Shown: piece by piece, positions 42,822 through 52,032 of the stretch | Numbering within the stretch: position 1 is the stretch's first letter | Layout of the letters: each line of letters begins with the position of its first letter | Source of the DNA: Virgibacillus ihumii | GTDB lineage: Bacteria; Bacillota; Bacilli; Bacillales; Amphibacillaceae | Direction: 5' to 3' | Length of the DNA stretch: 64,000 nt | NCBI RefSeq assembly: GCF_902726655.1 | Contig: NZ_CACVAN010000001.1 | Coordinates: 3,658,001-3,722,000, forward strand | Made by a program: the position numbers and the translations under genes | The notes under the pieces: generated by a model | What the model was told of the DNA's origin: nothing | Seen by the model: only the letters and a program-made list of their open reading frames with translations | The model's database searches: none

Positions 42822-43967
42822 ATGGATACGGCCAATTTGAGAAAGGAAATAGTGGCATACAGCAAAGAAATCGGCATCGATAAAATTGGCTTTGCCGCTG
42901 CGGATGTTTTCAGTGAGTTGAAGGAACGTCTGCGCAGGCAGCAGAAACTCGACTATCAGTCCGGTTTTGAAAAAGGGTCAATTGCTGAACGAACAGAGCC
43001 TGAGCGCTTGCTTCCTGAAGCAAAGTCAATCCTTTCCATTGCACTGGCCTATCCATCCCGTGTGAAAGGTTCGCCGAAAAGTACAAAAGAAGCCCGGCGA
43101 GGTGTGTTTTGCCGCGCATCATGGGGTACTGATTATCATGTAGTTTTACGGAAGAAACTGGAGAAACTTGCATTGTTTATTCAGGAAAAAATGCCGGATG
43201 CCGAAACAAAAGTAATGGTCGATACCGGCGAGTTATCTGATCGTGCAGTCGCGGAACGGGCGGGAATCGGCTTCAGCGGGAAAAATACATCGATTATTAC
43301 GCCGGAGTTTGGATCATACGTTTATCTCGGCGAGCTGATTACCAACATACCGTTTATTCCGGATGAACCGCTTTCTGATGGATGCGGTTCCTGTACGAAA
43401 TGTCTGGATGCCTGTCCAACCGGTGCACTTGTTCAAGGCGGGCAGCTTAACGCTCAGAAATGTCTGGCATTTCAAACACAGACAAAAGGTTTTCTTGATG
43501 ACGAGTACCGTTCCAAAATCGGCAACTTCATCTATGGCTTTGATACATGCCAAGTGGTCTGTCCCTACAATAAAAAGGTGGATTTTCATGTGCATCCTGA
43601 GTTTGAACCGGAGCCGGACGTGGCCAAGCCACAGCTTAAACCGATGCTGCGGATTTCCAACCGGGAATTTAAAAACACCTTTGGCCATATCGCCGGCTCT
43701 TGGCGCGGGAAGAAGCCCTTGCAGCGCAATGCACTGATTGCTCTGGCACATTATAAAGATGAAACAGCGGTCAGCGAAATGATCAAAGTCATGCAGCATG
43801 ATCCACGCCCGGTCATTCGCGGAACTGCTGCATGGTCACTTGGTAAAATTGGAACGGGTGAGGCATTTGCTGCAATTCAGATGGCTATGAAGAGCGAAAC
43901 AGATGAACAGGTTCTGTTTGAAATGGAAAAGGGGTTGGCATTCCAACAGGAAACGGCTGAGATCTAA
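42822..43967 (+). CDS. queG: Epoxyqueuosine reductase QueG
   Basis: Catalyses the last step of queuosine synthesis in tRNA, reducing epoxyqueuosine with a cobalamin cofactor and two 4Fe-4S clusters. The 381 residues show the cobalamin-binding N-terminal region, cluster ligands in CGSCTKCLDACPTGAL and CLAFQTQ ... CQVVCPYN, and a C-terminal HEAT-like domain (RPVIRGTAAWSLGKIG). AAGGAAGG lies upstream. In B. subtilis queG (yhbA) precedes yhbB and trmL (cspR), the order also seen here with two insertions. Confidence 0.95.
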   Translation: MDTANLRKEIVAYSKEIGIDKIGFAAADVFSELKERLRRQQKLDYQSGFEKGSIAERTEPERLLPEAKSILSIALAYPSRVKGSPKSTKEARRGVFCRASWGTDYHVVLRKKLEKLALFIQEKMPDAETKVMVDTGELSDRAVAERAGIGFSGKNTSIITPEFGSYVYLGELITNIPFIPDEPLSDGCGSCTKCLDACPTGALVQGGQLNAQKCLAFQTQTKGFLDDEYRSKIGNFIYGFDTCQVVCPYNKKVDFHVHPEFEPEPDVAKPQLKPMLRISNREFKNTFGHIAGSWRGKKPLQRNALIALAHYKDETAVSEMIKVMQHDPRPVIRGTAAWSLGKIGTGEAFAAIQMAMKSETDEQVLFEMEKGLAFQQETAEI

Positions 43968-43986
43968 TCGAACGGGGGACAGTACG

Positions 43987-44502
43987 ATGGAGCTATTTTA
44001 TGATGAAATGGATTCACCAGTCGGTACGATGCTTTTGATCAGCGATGGGGAGAAGATTGTACGAATTGAATATGGTTCATTGTCTGATTTGGATGAAAAG
44101 ATGACTAACTGGGCAGAGCGATATTTTGGTGACGTTGTTTTTATTAAGAAACCTGAGATAGTTATCAAAGCTAAAGGTGAGCTCCAGGAATATTTCCAGA
44201 ATAATCGTCAGCAATTCACGATACCTTTTGAGTTTCATGGAACAGACTTTCAAAAAACGGTCTGGCAGGCGTTGTTCGATACGATTTCATTTGGTCAAAC
44301 GAAAACGTACAAGGACATTGCGGAAACGATCGGCAAACCGAAAGCGGTCCGAGCGGTAGGTGGTGCTGTAAATAAAAATCCTTTTTCAATCGTTGTCCCA
44401 TGCCATCGGGTAGTTGGCGCAAATGGAAAAATGGTTGGATACAATGGCGGGCTGGATAAAAAGGAATTTTTGCTGAATCATGAAATAGTGGAAATCAGTT
44501 AA
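43987..44502 (+). CDS. ogt: Methylated-DNA-protein-cysteine methyltransferase
   Basis: A 171-residue suicide repair protein that moves alkyl groups from O6-alkylguanine to its own Cys in IVVPCHRVVGANG. Other marks are the helix-turn-helix TYKDIAETIGKPKAVRAVGGAVNKNP and the Arg finger within it, and LDKKEFLLNHE at the end. ATG at 43987 with GGGGGACAG before it; the in-frame upstream reading lies inside queG. Inserted between queG and the yhbB-like gene. A degenerate repeat array, not a hairpin, follows the stop. Confidence 0.95.
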   Translation: MELFYDEMDSPVGTMLLISDGEKIVRIEYGSLSDLDEKMTNWAERYFGDVVFIKKPEIVIKAKGELQEYFQNNRQQFTIPFEFHGTDFQKTVWQALFDTISFGQTKTYKDIAETIGKPKAVRAVGGAVNKNPFSIVVPCHRVVGANGKMVGYNGGLDKKEFLLNHEIVEIS

Positions 44503-44513
44503 TCCGAGCGAGT

Positions 44514-44597
44514 GACACGTTTACCTAATGGACTCAATTGGGAGAGAGCCCGCTCCAAATGGGAAAAACCACCCTTCAATAGGAGAGAGCAAGAGTC
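44514..44597. repeat. 21-bp degenerate tandem repeat array
   Basis: Units begin at 44514, 44535, 44556 and 44577, each 21 bp. The second, third and fourth start caattgggagagagccc, caaatgggaaaaacca and caataggagagagcaa. The array starts 12 nt after the ogt stop codon. Confidence 0.6.
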
Positions 44598-44674
44598 GGA
44601 CAACATGTTCATGAAACTTTTCAGCCATTTTCCCGTAGAATAAGGTAACAACTCCTTATAAAGGGGGTAAATCA

Positions 44675-44962
44675 TTGAAAAAGGCATTTGTAATAAGTGT
44701 CATCACAGCAGTCATTTTGTTCCTAGTGGGATGGCTTTCGGGGAATACCGAGCTGTTCGGAAAGATTGCGGTTGGTATTGGTGTGTTTTTCTTTATTATT
44801 GCGGGGCTGACAAGTGGTGCATTCATCAGCGGAAGTCAGATGCAGGCTAATTTTCATTCCGAAAGTAAACAGAGTCGTGCTGAACGGCGTAACATGATGT
44901 TTGTTTCGGGTGTTGTTATGGTTCCGCAGTTTATCGCCGGATATTTTTTGTTGACATTATAG
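44675..44962 (+). CDS. Small membrane protein, DUF5316-like
   Basis: A 95-residue protein with three hydrophobic helices (residues 4-22, 28-50, 73-94); the middle part AFISGSQMQANFHSESKQSRAERRNMMFVSGVV is the conserved stretch of the DUF5316 group of Bacillus membrane proteins. Role unknown. TTG start with AAAGGGGGT upstream. It lies 49 nt before the amidase gene. Confidence 0.7.
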   Translation: MKKAFVISVITAVILFLVGWLSGNTELFGKIAVGIGVFFFIIAGLTSGAFISGSQMQANFHSESKQSRAERRNMMFVSGVVMVPQFIAGYFLLTL

Positions 44963-45011
44963 GCATGGTCGTTTTTTCCCTTCATAGAATGGTAATGGAG
45001 GGGATTTTTTT

Positions 45012-45857
45012 ATGGAAAAGATACGGGATTTGTGGTTGGATTTTTTTCAGCTGGAGCGGAATGAAGACAGTTGGTGGGAAAGAAAAAAATCATTGTGCCG
45101 TGATCGTGAAGCTGAAATTGTCCGGATCAGCGGAAAAGGACACACTTTTGAAGAGATTATTTATGACAATAAAAAAGATTGCAAATACCTGCTGCACTTA
45201 TCATTTTTGCTGAAGCAGCAAGATGAATTTATCCAAGAGGAACAGGTGATACCTTTTGCATATCGAATGGAGGATGAGGAGGTAATCGAACATAAGGAAA
45301 TGAGTATGCCGGCACCGCAAAGCGATACCCCGGTATTAACGGCGGATTCCCTGCGCCGTCTATCAGATGAGCGCTTTTCATATGACAGAAGAGCTGCAGT
45401 CCAGTATGCTGAGCGCTGGTGGAACAGTTATAATCCTGCATATCGTGCGTTCGATGTTGACTGCACCAATTATGTGTCACAGTGCATGCATGCCGGTGGT
45501 GCTCCAATGCGGGGCGCGCCGAATCGGGGGGATGGCTGGTGGTATCAAAATGATAACTGGAGCTATAGCTGGGCGGTGGCACATTCATTAAGGTGGTATT
45601 TAAGCGGTTCTTCAGCCGGGTTAAAGGGAAAAGAAATGGATTCAGCAGGTGACCTTATCCCGGGTGATGTGATTTGCTACGATTTTCAGGGAAATGGCAG
45701 GTGGGACCACAATACGATTGTAGTCGGCAAGGATGCGTATGGGATGCCGCTTGTTAATGCCCATACAGATAACAGCCGAAACCGTTATTGGTCCTATGAA
45801 GATTCCCGTGCATGGACACCCGATATCAATTATAAATTTTTCCGGATTGGTGAGTAG
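45012..45857 (+). CDS. yhbB: Amidase_6-domain protein (YhbB-like)
   Basis: A 281-residue protein. The C-terminal half is a putative NlpC/CHAP-like amidase domain: YDRRAAVQYAERWWNSYNPAYR, catalytic Cys in DVDCTNYVSQCMHAGG, and His in GRWDHNTIVVG, ending at NYKFFRIGE. No signal peptide is present, so the enzyme would act in the cytosol, the forespore or a lysing cell. The position between queG and trmL matches B. subtilis yhbB. GGAGGGGATTTTTTT precedes the ATG. Confidence 0.85.
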   Translation: MEKIRDLWLDFFQLERNEDSWWERKKSLCRDREAEIVRISGKGHTFEEIIYDNKKDCKYLLHLSFLLKQQDEFIQEEQVIPFAYRMEDEEVIEHKEMSMPAPQSDTPVLTADSLRRLSDERFSYDRRAAVQYAERWWNSYNPAYRAFDVDCTNYVSQCMHAGGAPMRGAPNRGDGWWYQNDNWSYSWAVAHSLRWYLSGSSAGLKGKEMDSAGDLIPGDVICYDFQGNGRWDHNTIVVGKDAYGMPLVNAHTDNSRNRYWSYEDSRAWTPDINYKFFRIGE

Positions 45858-45900
45858 TGGTATAATGATGTGGTTATTAAAAATGCAAGGAGAATGAGAA

Positions 45901-46374
45901 GTGAGTTTAAATATCGTATTATACCAACCGGAAATACCTGCAAATACCGGAAACATTGCCAGAACTTGTCTGGCAACAAATGCAACCCTGCATTTGGTTC
46001 ATCCGCTTGGCTTTTCCACGGACGATAAAATGGTGAAAAGGGCCGGGTTGGATTACTGGAAACATGTAGATATTCGAGAATATGCATCGATAACTGAATT
46101 GTACGATACATATCCTGAGGGAACTTATTATTATATTGAAAACTTTGGTGCAGGACAATATACGGATTTTGATTACAGTAATCCGAATGACGATTTGTTT
46201 TTCGTATTTGGGCGTGAAACATCCGGGATACCGAAAAGTCTGCTGGAGGGTAAAGAAGAGCAATGTTTACGGATTCCAATGAGCGGAAATGTCCGTTCGC
46301 TGAATTTGGCCAATACAGCAGCGATTATTGTTTATGAAGCGTTGAGACAGCAAGGGTATCCTGAGTTGGGGTGA
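45901..46374 (+). CDS. trmL: tRNA (cytidine(34)-2'-O)-methyltransferase TrmL
   Basis: A 157-residue SPOUT enzyme that methylates the wobble base of tRNA-Leu. Marks: VLYQPEIPANTGNIARTC at the start, FVFGRETSGIPKSLLE in the middle, and the SAM-knot segment MSGNVRSLNLANTAAIIVYEALRQ. GTG start with AAGGAGAATGAGAA upstream. Known as CspR in B. subtilis and linked with queG and yhbB as here. A 21-bp repeat array starts almost at the stop codon. Confidence 0.95.
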   Translation: MSLNIVLYQPEIPANTGNIARTCLATNATLHLVHPLGFSTDDKMVKRAGLDYWKHVDIREYASITELYDTYPEGTYYYIENFGAGQYTDFDYSNPNDDLFFVFGRETSGIPKSLLEGKEEQCLRIPMSGNVRSLNLANTAAIIVYEALRQQGYPELG

Positions 46375-46392
46375 ATGGCTGATTCCGATTTT

Positions 46393-46496
46393 ATATGTGA
46401 TTTCATTTCATTTATGCGCGGTTTCAGGTGCGATATGCGCGATTTGAGAATTATATGCGCGTTAGTAACACTGAAATGCGCGGCTAATATGAAAAA
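46393..46496. repeat. 21-bp degenerate repeat array (ATGCGCG type)
   Basis: ATGCGCG recurs at 46414, 46435, 46455 and 46476 (steps 21, 20, 21), with a weaker atgtga start at 46395. Between the heptamers the sequence is AT-rich and not conserved. It begins about 20 nt after the trmL stop. Confidence 0.7.
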
Positions 46497-46508
46497 ACGT
46501 TTTCCATC

Positions 46509-46543
46509 AAAAAACCGGCATGTGTATACATGTCGGTTTTTAA
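46509..46543. terminator. Bidirectional terminator
   Basis: aaaaccggcatgtgtatacatgtcggtttt forms a stem aaaaccg-c/a-atgt; it can serve trmL on the plus strand and the 33-aa ORF on the minus strand. Confidence 0.8.
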
Positions 46544-46546
46544 AAT

Positions 46547-46648
46547 TTATTGGTTCTTTTTCGGTACTCCTGGTTTTGCATCGTAACCGGCAGTGAAGCA
46601 GGACACGATGAATGTTACGATAACCCCCATCAGTAATGCGAGTTTCAT
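46547..46648 (-). CDS. Small lipoprotein-like or membrane peptide (33 aa)
   Basis: A short ORF MKLALLMGVIVTFIVSCFTA followed by GYDAKPGVPKKNQ, preceded by GAGGAGG 8 nt upstream and followed directly by a terminator. The hydrophobic start ends in SCF, not a clear lipobox, so it is either a small membrane peptide or a very short exported one. The ribosome site and terminator support coding; function unknown. Confidence 0.6.
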   Translation of the reverse strand: MKLALLMGVIVTFIVSCFTAGYDAKPGVPKKNQ

Positions 46649-46788
46649 GACGCTTCCTCCTCGTTGAAAATTATGTAATCAGATTATAAATTCCATTATA
46701 CCGAATAATTCCGGTAATGTGAACCATTAGCAGCAGTACATTGTAAAAGCAATCATTCCCAGGGTATTTATTGATGTTAATATGACTT

Positions 46789-46851
46789 TATGCACGGTTT
46801 GCAATTTATTTTGCACGTTTTCGGGCCTGTTATGCACGTTTTCGTTCTACA
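46789..46851. repeat. 21-bp repeat array (TATGCACG type)
   Basis: Three contiguous 21-bp units start at 46789, 46810 and 46831 with tatgcacggttt, tttgcacgttttcg and tatgcacgttttcg. It is related to the ATGCGCG array 300 bp to the left and lies upstream of the odhA promoter. The rest of this 387-bp space holds only the promoter below. Confidence 0.7.
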
Positions 46852-46908
46852 AGGTTACGATCCATTATTTAGCTAAAAACCTGAAAATATAGAAAGCTTA
46901 TAATTTGA

Positions 46909-46938
46909 TTGTTTTCCGGTTATTATTTAGGGTATATT
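46909..46938 (+). promoter_or_regulatory. Candidate promoter of odhAB
   Basis: TTGTTT and TATATT separated by 18 bp, 98 nt before the start codon. Confidence 0.5.
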
Positions 46939-47035
46939 AGTTGATGAAGTTACAGTAGAGTTCTATAATGAACATTGAGTGTAAAATGACCGTTGCAACA
47001 GCGGAGAAAGCTAACTTCTAATGGGGGTATAAAAC

Positions 47036-49894
47036 GTGGCACAGAATGAAGAATCTAGTCTTGGATTCTGGGAACAATTTTATGGTCCGAACATGGGGTA
47101 TATTGAAGAGCAATATGAACTCTTTAAACAGGACCCTGCAAATGTTGATCCTTCAATGAAAGAATTGTTTGATCAGCACGGTGCTCCTGAATGGATACAA
47201 CATACCGGAAATACAACACAGGCAGTATCTAAGTCAGAGACATCCATAGATGATGTTAAAAAACTGACCTCAGCAATGAAACTTGTTGAGGCTATTCGTC
47301 GTTTCGGACATTTGGAGGCGGATATTTACCCGGTAGGACATGAGAATCGTCAAACAGAACTTGTTCAACCTGAAACTTACGGTTTATCGGTGGAGGATTT
47401 ACGCAGTATTCCCGCATCATGGCTGTGGGAACAGTCTCCTGATGATGTTCGGGATGGTTATGATGTTTTTCAACGACTGAAGAAATATTATGCAGGAACC
47501 ATAACGTTTGAATATGATCATGTAAATCATGAAGATGAACGGCAATGGCTTCTTGAACGCATTGAATCGGGTGAATTTCATCTAAAACTTTCCGATAAAG
47601 AAAAAAAGCAGTTACTTGAACGGATGGCTCATGTTGAAGGATTTGAAGGGTTTTTGCAGAAGACGTTTGTCGGACAAAAACGTTTCTCAATTGAAGGTTT
47701 AGAATCAATGGTTCCCATGCTCGACCGCATCGTAAAATATGCAACTGAGGAAAAAATAGAACATATTATGATGGGAATGGCACACCGTGGCCGTTTAAGT
47801 GTCTTGGCACATGTGCTTGGAAAACCCTGCGATAAAATATTTTCCGAGTTTCAGCATTCACCGGACAAGGAGCTCATGCCGTCAGAGGGCTCGTCAGGTG
47901 TTACCTATGGCTGGACCGGTGATGTAAAATATCATTTTGGCGCGACAAAAGAGGTAAGGGATGAGGAACAAGCAAATACACGGATTACATTGGCGCATAA
48001 TCCGTCCCACCTGGAATTTGTAAATCCTGTTGTCGAAGGTTTTGCCCGTGCAGCCCAGGATGAGCGTTCGAAAAAAGGCTATCCGCAACTGGACATCAGT
48101 AAAGCAGTCCCGGTGCTGATTCATGGTGACGCTGCGTTTATTGGTGAAGGTGTTGTAGCAGAAACATTGAATCTGAGTGGATTGCCTGGCTATAAGACAG
48201 GCGGTACCCTGCATATTATTGCAAACAATCTGTTGGGTTATACAACAAATCGTGGAGACGGACGGTCAACCCGGTATGCCAGTGACTTGGCAAAAGGATT
48301 TGAAATTCCAATTATTCACGTCAATGCCGATGATCCGATTGCATGTGTATCGGCGATTAAAATTGCTTATGAGTATCGACAAAAATTCCATAAGGACTTT
48401 CTGATTGATTTGGTTGGATATCGCCGCTATGGTCACAACGAGATGGATGAGCCAAGAGCTACACAGCCATACTTGTATAAATCAATTGATGAACATCCTA
48501 CTGCAGCAAATGTTTTTGCAGCACGATTAAAGGATAAAGGTATAATAGATGATGATGATTTCCAGCAAATTAAAGAACAGGTTCAGTCTGGTCTGCGCGA
48601 TGTTTATGAAGGTATGAGCGAAAACACCACTACGGAACCTGAAATTAAAAGCATGCCTGAAGCATTAACGAACGGACTTGACCGATTTGAAACAGCTGTT
48701 CCGTTGGATGACCTTAAAACATTGAATGAAGGATTGTTAAAACGTCCTGAAGGGTTCACAGGACTGAAAAAACTGGAGAAAATCCTGAAACGCCGTAAAG
48801 ATGTTCTGGAGGAAGGTAAAAAAGCAGACTGGGGTGCTGGAGAAGCGTTGGCATATGCTTCCATCCTCAAAGATGGTATTCCAATTCGAATTACGGGTCA
48901 GGATACTGAACGAGGAACCTTTGCACACAGACATATGGTCTTACATGATGTGAATACGGGCGAATCATATTGCCCGCTGCATGGATTGGATGAGGCAAAA
49001 GCTTCGTTCGATATCCGCAATAGTCCACTCTCTGAAGCTGGTGTGCTTGGTTTTGAATACGGTTATAGCGTTGAATCGCCAAATACGCTGGTAATCTGGG
49101 AAGCGCAGTTCGGTGACTTTGCGAATGCAGGACAAGTCATTTTTGACCAGTTTATTTCCGCAAGCCGGGCTAAGTGGGGAGAAAAATCCAATATGGTGAT
49201 GCTGCTTCCACATGGTTATGAAGGACAAGGTCCAGAGCACTCAAGTGCACGACTTGAACGGTTCTTGCAACTTGCCGCGGAAAATAACTGGATGGTTGCG
49301 AATGTCACATCATCTGCCCAGTTTTTCCATCTGATCCGTCGTCAGGCAGCAATGCGCGGTAAAGAAGAGGCACGGCCATTAATCTTAATGACACCAAAAA
49401 GTCTGCTTCGTAACCAGCGTGTTGCATCAGCTGCGAAAGAATTTACAGATGGTAAATTTACACCGCTTCGTCAACAGCCTAACTTGAAGGTCAGCAAGAA
49501 AAATGCAAAACGTCTAATGATCGGCAGTGGTAAGGTAATGGTTGATATTGAGGAAGCAATTGATGAATCAGAAGAGAACTTTGATTGGCTTCGGGCGCTT
49601 CGTCTTGAGCAAATCTATCCATTTCCAAAGAAACAATTGGAAAAAGAATTAAAAGAACTCCCGAATCTGGAAGAAATCGTCTGGGTCCAGGAAGAACCTA
49701 AAAATATGGGCAGCTGGGATTTCGTTGATGATTACCTCAGAGAATTGTTACAGGAAGGACAATCTTTACGATACATTGGTCGTCCCGAGCGTTCTGCACC
49801 AGCCGTCGGTGAACCAAATGTCCATAAAGCTGAACAAGGTCAAATTATTAAAGAAGCAATAAGCGAGTCAAAAGGAGGAGATTCCAGTGAATGA
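47036..49894 (+). CDS. odhA: 2-oxoglutarate dehydrogenase E1 component
   Basis: A 952-residue thiamine-diphosphate enzyme of the TCA cycle that decarboxylates 2-oxoglutarate and passes succinyl to the E2 lipoyl arm. Marks: N-terminal [33 protein letters not shown], the TPP motif region [18 protein letters not shown] ... [23 protein letters not shown], and the transketolase-like C-terminal half with [20 protein letters not shown] start after ATGGGGGT. It overlaps odhB by 8 nt, so E1 and E2 are made together. E3 (lpd) is not in the window. Confidence 0.97.
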   Translation: MAQNEESSLGFWEQFYGPNMGYIEEQYELFKQDPANVDPSMKELFDQHGAPEWIQHTGNTTQAVSKSETSIDDVKKLTSAMKLVEAIRRFGHLEADIYPVGHENRQTELVQPETYGLSVEDLRSIPASWLWEQSPDDVRDGYDVFQRLKKYYAGTITFEYDHVNHEDERQWLLERIESGEFHLKLSDKEKKQLLERMAHVEGFEGFLQKTFVGQKRFSIEGLESMVPMLDRIVKYATEEKIEHIMMGMAHRGRLSVLAHVLGKPCDKIFSEFQHSPDKELMPSEGSSGVTYGWTGDVKYHFGATKEVRDEEQANTRITLAHNPSHLEFVNPVVEGFARAAQDERSKKGYPQLDISKAVPVLIHGDAAFIGEGVVAETLNLSGLPGYKTGGTLHIIANNLLGYTTNRGDGRSTRYASDLAKGFEIPIIHVNADDPIACVSAIKIAYEYRQKFHKDFLIDLVGYRRYGHNEMDEPRATQPYLYKSIDEHPTAANVFAARLKDKGIIDDDDFQQIKEQVQSGLRDVYEGMSENTTTEPEIKSMPEALTNGLDRFETAVPLDDLKTLNEGLLKRPEGFTGLKKLEKILKRRKDVLEEGKKADWGAGEALAYASILKDGIPIRITGQDTERGTFAHRHMVLHDVNTGESYCPLHGLDEAKASFDIRNSPLSEAGVLGFEYGYSVESPNTLVIWEAQFGDFANAGQVIFDQFISASRAKWGEKSNMVMLLPHGYEGQGPEHSSARLERFLQLAAENNWMVANVTSSAQFFHLIRRQAAMRGKEEARPLILMTPKSLLRNQRVASAAKEFTDGKFTPLRQQPNLKVSKKNAKRLMIGSGKVMVDIEEAIDESEENFDWLRALRLEQIYPFPKKQLEKELKELPNLEEIVWVQEEPKNMGSWDFVDDYLRELLQEGQSLRYIGRPERSAPAVGEPNVHKAEQGQIIKEAISESKGGDSSE

Positions 49895-51191
49895 AATTAA
49901 AATTCCAGAGCTTGCCGAGTCCATTACAGAAGGTACAATTGCTGAGTGGCTTGTCAAGAAAGGTGACAAAGTTGAAAAAGGCGATCCAGTAGTCGAACTG
50001 GAAACAGACAAGGTAAATGTCGAGGTCAACTCCGATTATGCCGGTGTCATTACGGAAGTTGTGGCAGAAGAAGGCGATGATGTCGAAGTTGGCGACGTAA
50101 TTGCCAAGATTGATGAAAACGGAGAAGCAGGTGGCGATAGCGGTTCTGCTGATGATGCCAAAGAATCATCCGAGCCAAAATCCGAGGATAGTTCGAAAGA
50201 GGAAGCTTCCCAATCTGAAGAAAAGAAAGAAGCTCCTAAAAAAGAAGAAACAGAAATTGAGAATACGAAAGAAGAATCAAAGGATAGCTCAGATGTTATT
50301 GCTTCACCTGCTGCCCGCAAGCGTGCACGTGAACTTGGCATTGACCTAAGCAGTGTGCAGGCACGGGATCCACTTGGCCGTATCCGCCCGGAAGATGTTG
50401 ATTCAGCAGCAAAAGGCGGTAACGAACAAAAGGAATCTAAGCCGAAGAAAAAAGAAGAGCCTGCTAAATCAGAGAAAACGGAATTTGACAAGCCGGTTGA
50501 ACGCGTGAAAATGTCACGCCGCCGTCAAACAATTGCCAATCGTCTCGTGGAGGTTCAGCACGAAGCGGCAATGCTGACAACATTCAATGAAGTGGATATG
50601 ACCAACATCATGAAGCTTCGCAGTGAACGAAAAGAAAACTTTATTAAGAAGCATGATGTCAAGCTCGGGTTTATGTCATTCTTTACAAAAGCAGTGATTG
50701 GCGCGTTGAAGGAATTCCCTCATATTAATGCGGAGATTCAAGGCAAAGAGCTAGTTCTGAAAAAATTCTATGATATCGGTATTGCTGTATCAACAGAAGA
50801 AGGACTTGTCGTACCTGTTGTCCGTGATGCGGACCGTCTCGACTTTGCCGGGGTGGAACGTGAAATTGGCAACCTTGGTAAGAAAGCGATGAATAAAGAA
50901 CTTAAGATGGAAGATCTGCAGGGCGGAACGTTTACAATTACAAACGGTGGAACCTTTGGATCCATGCTGTCAACACCAATTCTTAATGCGCCACAGGTTG
51001 GTATCCTTGGCATGCATAACATCCAAAAACGTGCAATGGTTATGCCGGATGATTCCATTGAAGTTCGCCCGATGATGTACCTGGCATTGTCATACGATCA
51101 CCGTATCGTTGACGGAAAAGACGCCGTACAATTCCTGGTTCGTATCAAAGAACTGCTGGAAGACCCTTACGACTTGCTGTTGGAAGGATAA
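49887..51191 (+). CDS. odhB: Dihydrolipoyl succinyltransferase E2 component
   Basis: A 434-residue E2: lipoyl domain with K42 in [11 protein letters not shown], a long Glu/Lys/Ser-rich flexible linker (about 80-140), an E3-binding domain ([28 protein letters not shown]), a second linker, and the catalytic domain with the active His in [12 protein letters not shown]. It forms the core of the 2-oxoglutarate dehydrogenase complex. AAAGGAGGA lies before the ATG inside the end of odhA. A terminator follows. Confidence 0.97.
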   Translation: MNEIKIPELAESITEGTIAEWLVKKGDKVEKGDPVVELETDKVNVEVNSDYAGVITEVVAEEGDDVEVGDVIAKIDENGEAGGDSGSADDAKESSEPKSEDSSKEEASQSEEKKEAPKKEETEIENTKEESKDSSDVIASPAARKRARELGIDLSSVQARDPLGRIRPEDVDSAAKGGNEQKESKPKKKEEPAKSEKTEFDKPVERVKMSRRRQTIANRLVEVQHEAAMLTTFNEVDMTNIMKLRSERKENFIKKHDVKLGFMSFFTKAVIGALKEFPHINAEIQGKELVLKKFYDIGIAVSTEEGLVVPVVRDADRLDFAGVEREIGNLGKKAMNKELKMEDLQGGTFTITNGGTFGSMLSTPILNAPQVGILGMHNIQKRAMVMPDDSIEVRPMMYLALSYDHRIVDGKDAVQFLVRIKELLEDPYDLLLEG

Positions 51192-51205
51192 GACAAGTTG
51201 AAACG

Positions 51206-51245
51206 CCCCTGTAACGATTTGGATTTCGTTACGGGGGTTATTTAA
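51206..51245 (+). terminator. Terminator of odhAB
   Basis: cccctgtaacga pairs with tcgttacgggg around an 8-nt loop; ttattta follows. Confidence 0.85.
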
Positions 51246-51385
51246 TGTAAAAGTCGATCAATATCAAATCCCTGACATAAGTGGGTATATCTTAAAAATA
51301 TGTGAAAACTCATCTGGTAATGTATCAATATATTATTTTAAATGGTACTCTGAATGTAAAGGTCGAAATTTGGAGGAATACACGA

Positions 51386-51715
51386 ATGGAAAATGTACCA
51401 GAAAAGACTTGTACAATAGATAAACTTGTAACGATTCAGGAAGAAATAGATAAAGTATTAGCCGGAAAGAAAACAGCGTCCCGTCGGAATGGCATTTATG
51501 CTAATGTAGGAGAAATAATGGAATTGCAGGATAAAAAATTTAAAATTGACGATGTCTATCCGCAATATCTCGGTGACATAACTGATAAGGATGCAATGAA
51601 AGAAGGCTATGATGATTTGAAAAGTTATCAGCAGGCGATTTTAAATATTCATCCGGGTATGCGCTGGTCCCCAAAAATGCGGGTGTGGGTTCATGAGTAT
51701 TCTTCCGTTATTTAA
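51386..51715 (+). CDS. ASCH-domain-like protein
   Basis: A 109-residue protein. VLAGKKTASRRNGIYANVGEIMELQDKKFKIDDVYPQYLGDITDKDAMKEGYDDLKSYQQAI has the ASCH layout: a short helix, the GKK-T loop, then a PUA-like barrel with a D-x-x-x-EGY turn. ASCH proteins bind RNA or act on modified nucleosides. The target is unknown. ATG at 51386 has TGGAGGAATACACGA before it; the upstream reading from 51302 has none. Terminator after the gene. Confidence 0.7.
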   Translation: MENVPEKTCTIDKLVTIQEEIDKVLAGKKTASRRNGIYANVGEIMELQDKKFKIDDVYPQYLGDITDKDAMKEGYDDLKSYQQAILNIHPGMRWSPKMRVWVHEYSSVI

Positions 51716-51756
51716 AGAAACAATTGGATAAACTCTAACAGAATATAAAACCTAAT

Positions 51757-51803
51757 AAAAAAAGGAATCCATTTTAAACAATTTGTAAATGGATTCCTTT
51801 TTT
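51757..51803 (+). terminator. Terminator after the ASCH-like gene
   Basis: aaaaaaaggaatccattt pairs with aaatggattcctttttt around a 12-nt loop. Confidence 0.9.
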
Positions 51804-51852
51804 GACAACTATGGCTGTCACCCAAAGGCTTGGTGACAACCAAGTTTTCTAA
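51804..51852 (+). repeat. Interspersed hairpin element, copy B
   Basis: acaactatggctgtcaccc, then aaaggctt, then ggtgacaaccaagttttct: TGTCACC and GGTGACA form a perfect 7-bp inverted repeat, extended by GG/CC. It is directly behind a terminator and 181 nt upstream of the helD start, same orientation. The remaining 180 bp before helD is very AT-rich (TATAAT-like boxes near 51948) with no other feature seen. Confidence 0.7.
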
Positions 51853-52032
51853 CAACAATATGTTTTTCCTATATTATTTTAAAGAAAAAAAGGTTGCAAA
51901 AGCATAAATAGCATGGTATATTTAGTTAGTTATATTCATTTTTGATTATTATAATATATAATTGTCCACTTTAATTATATCACTAATTAAAAGCAAAGTC
52001 AAATGAAAATAAAAAAGAATGGGGTTGGTTTC

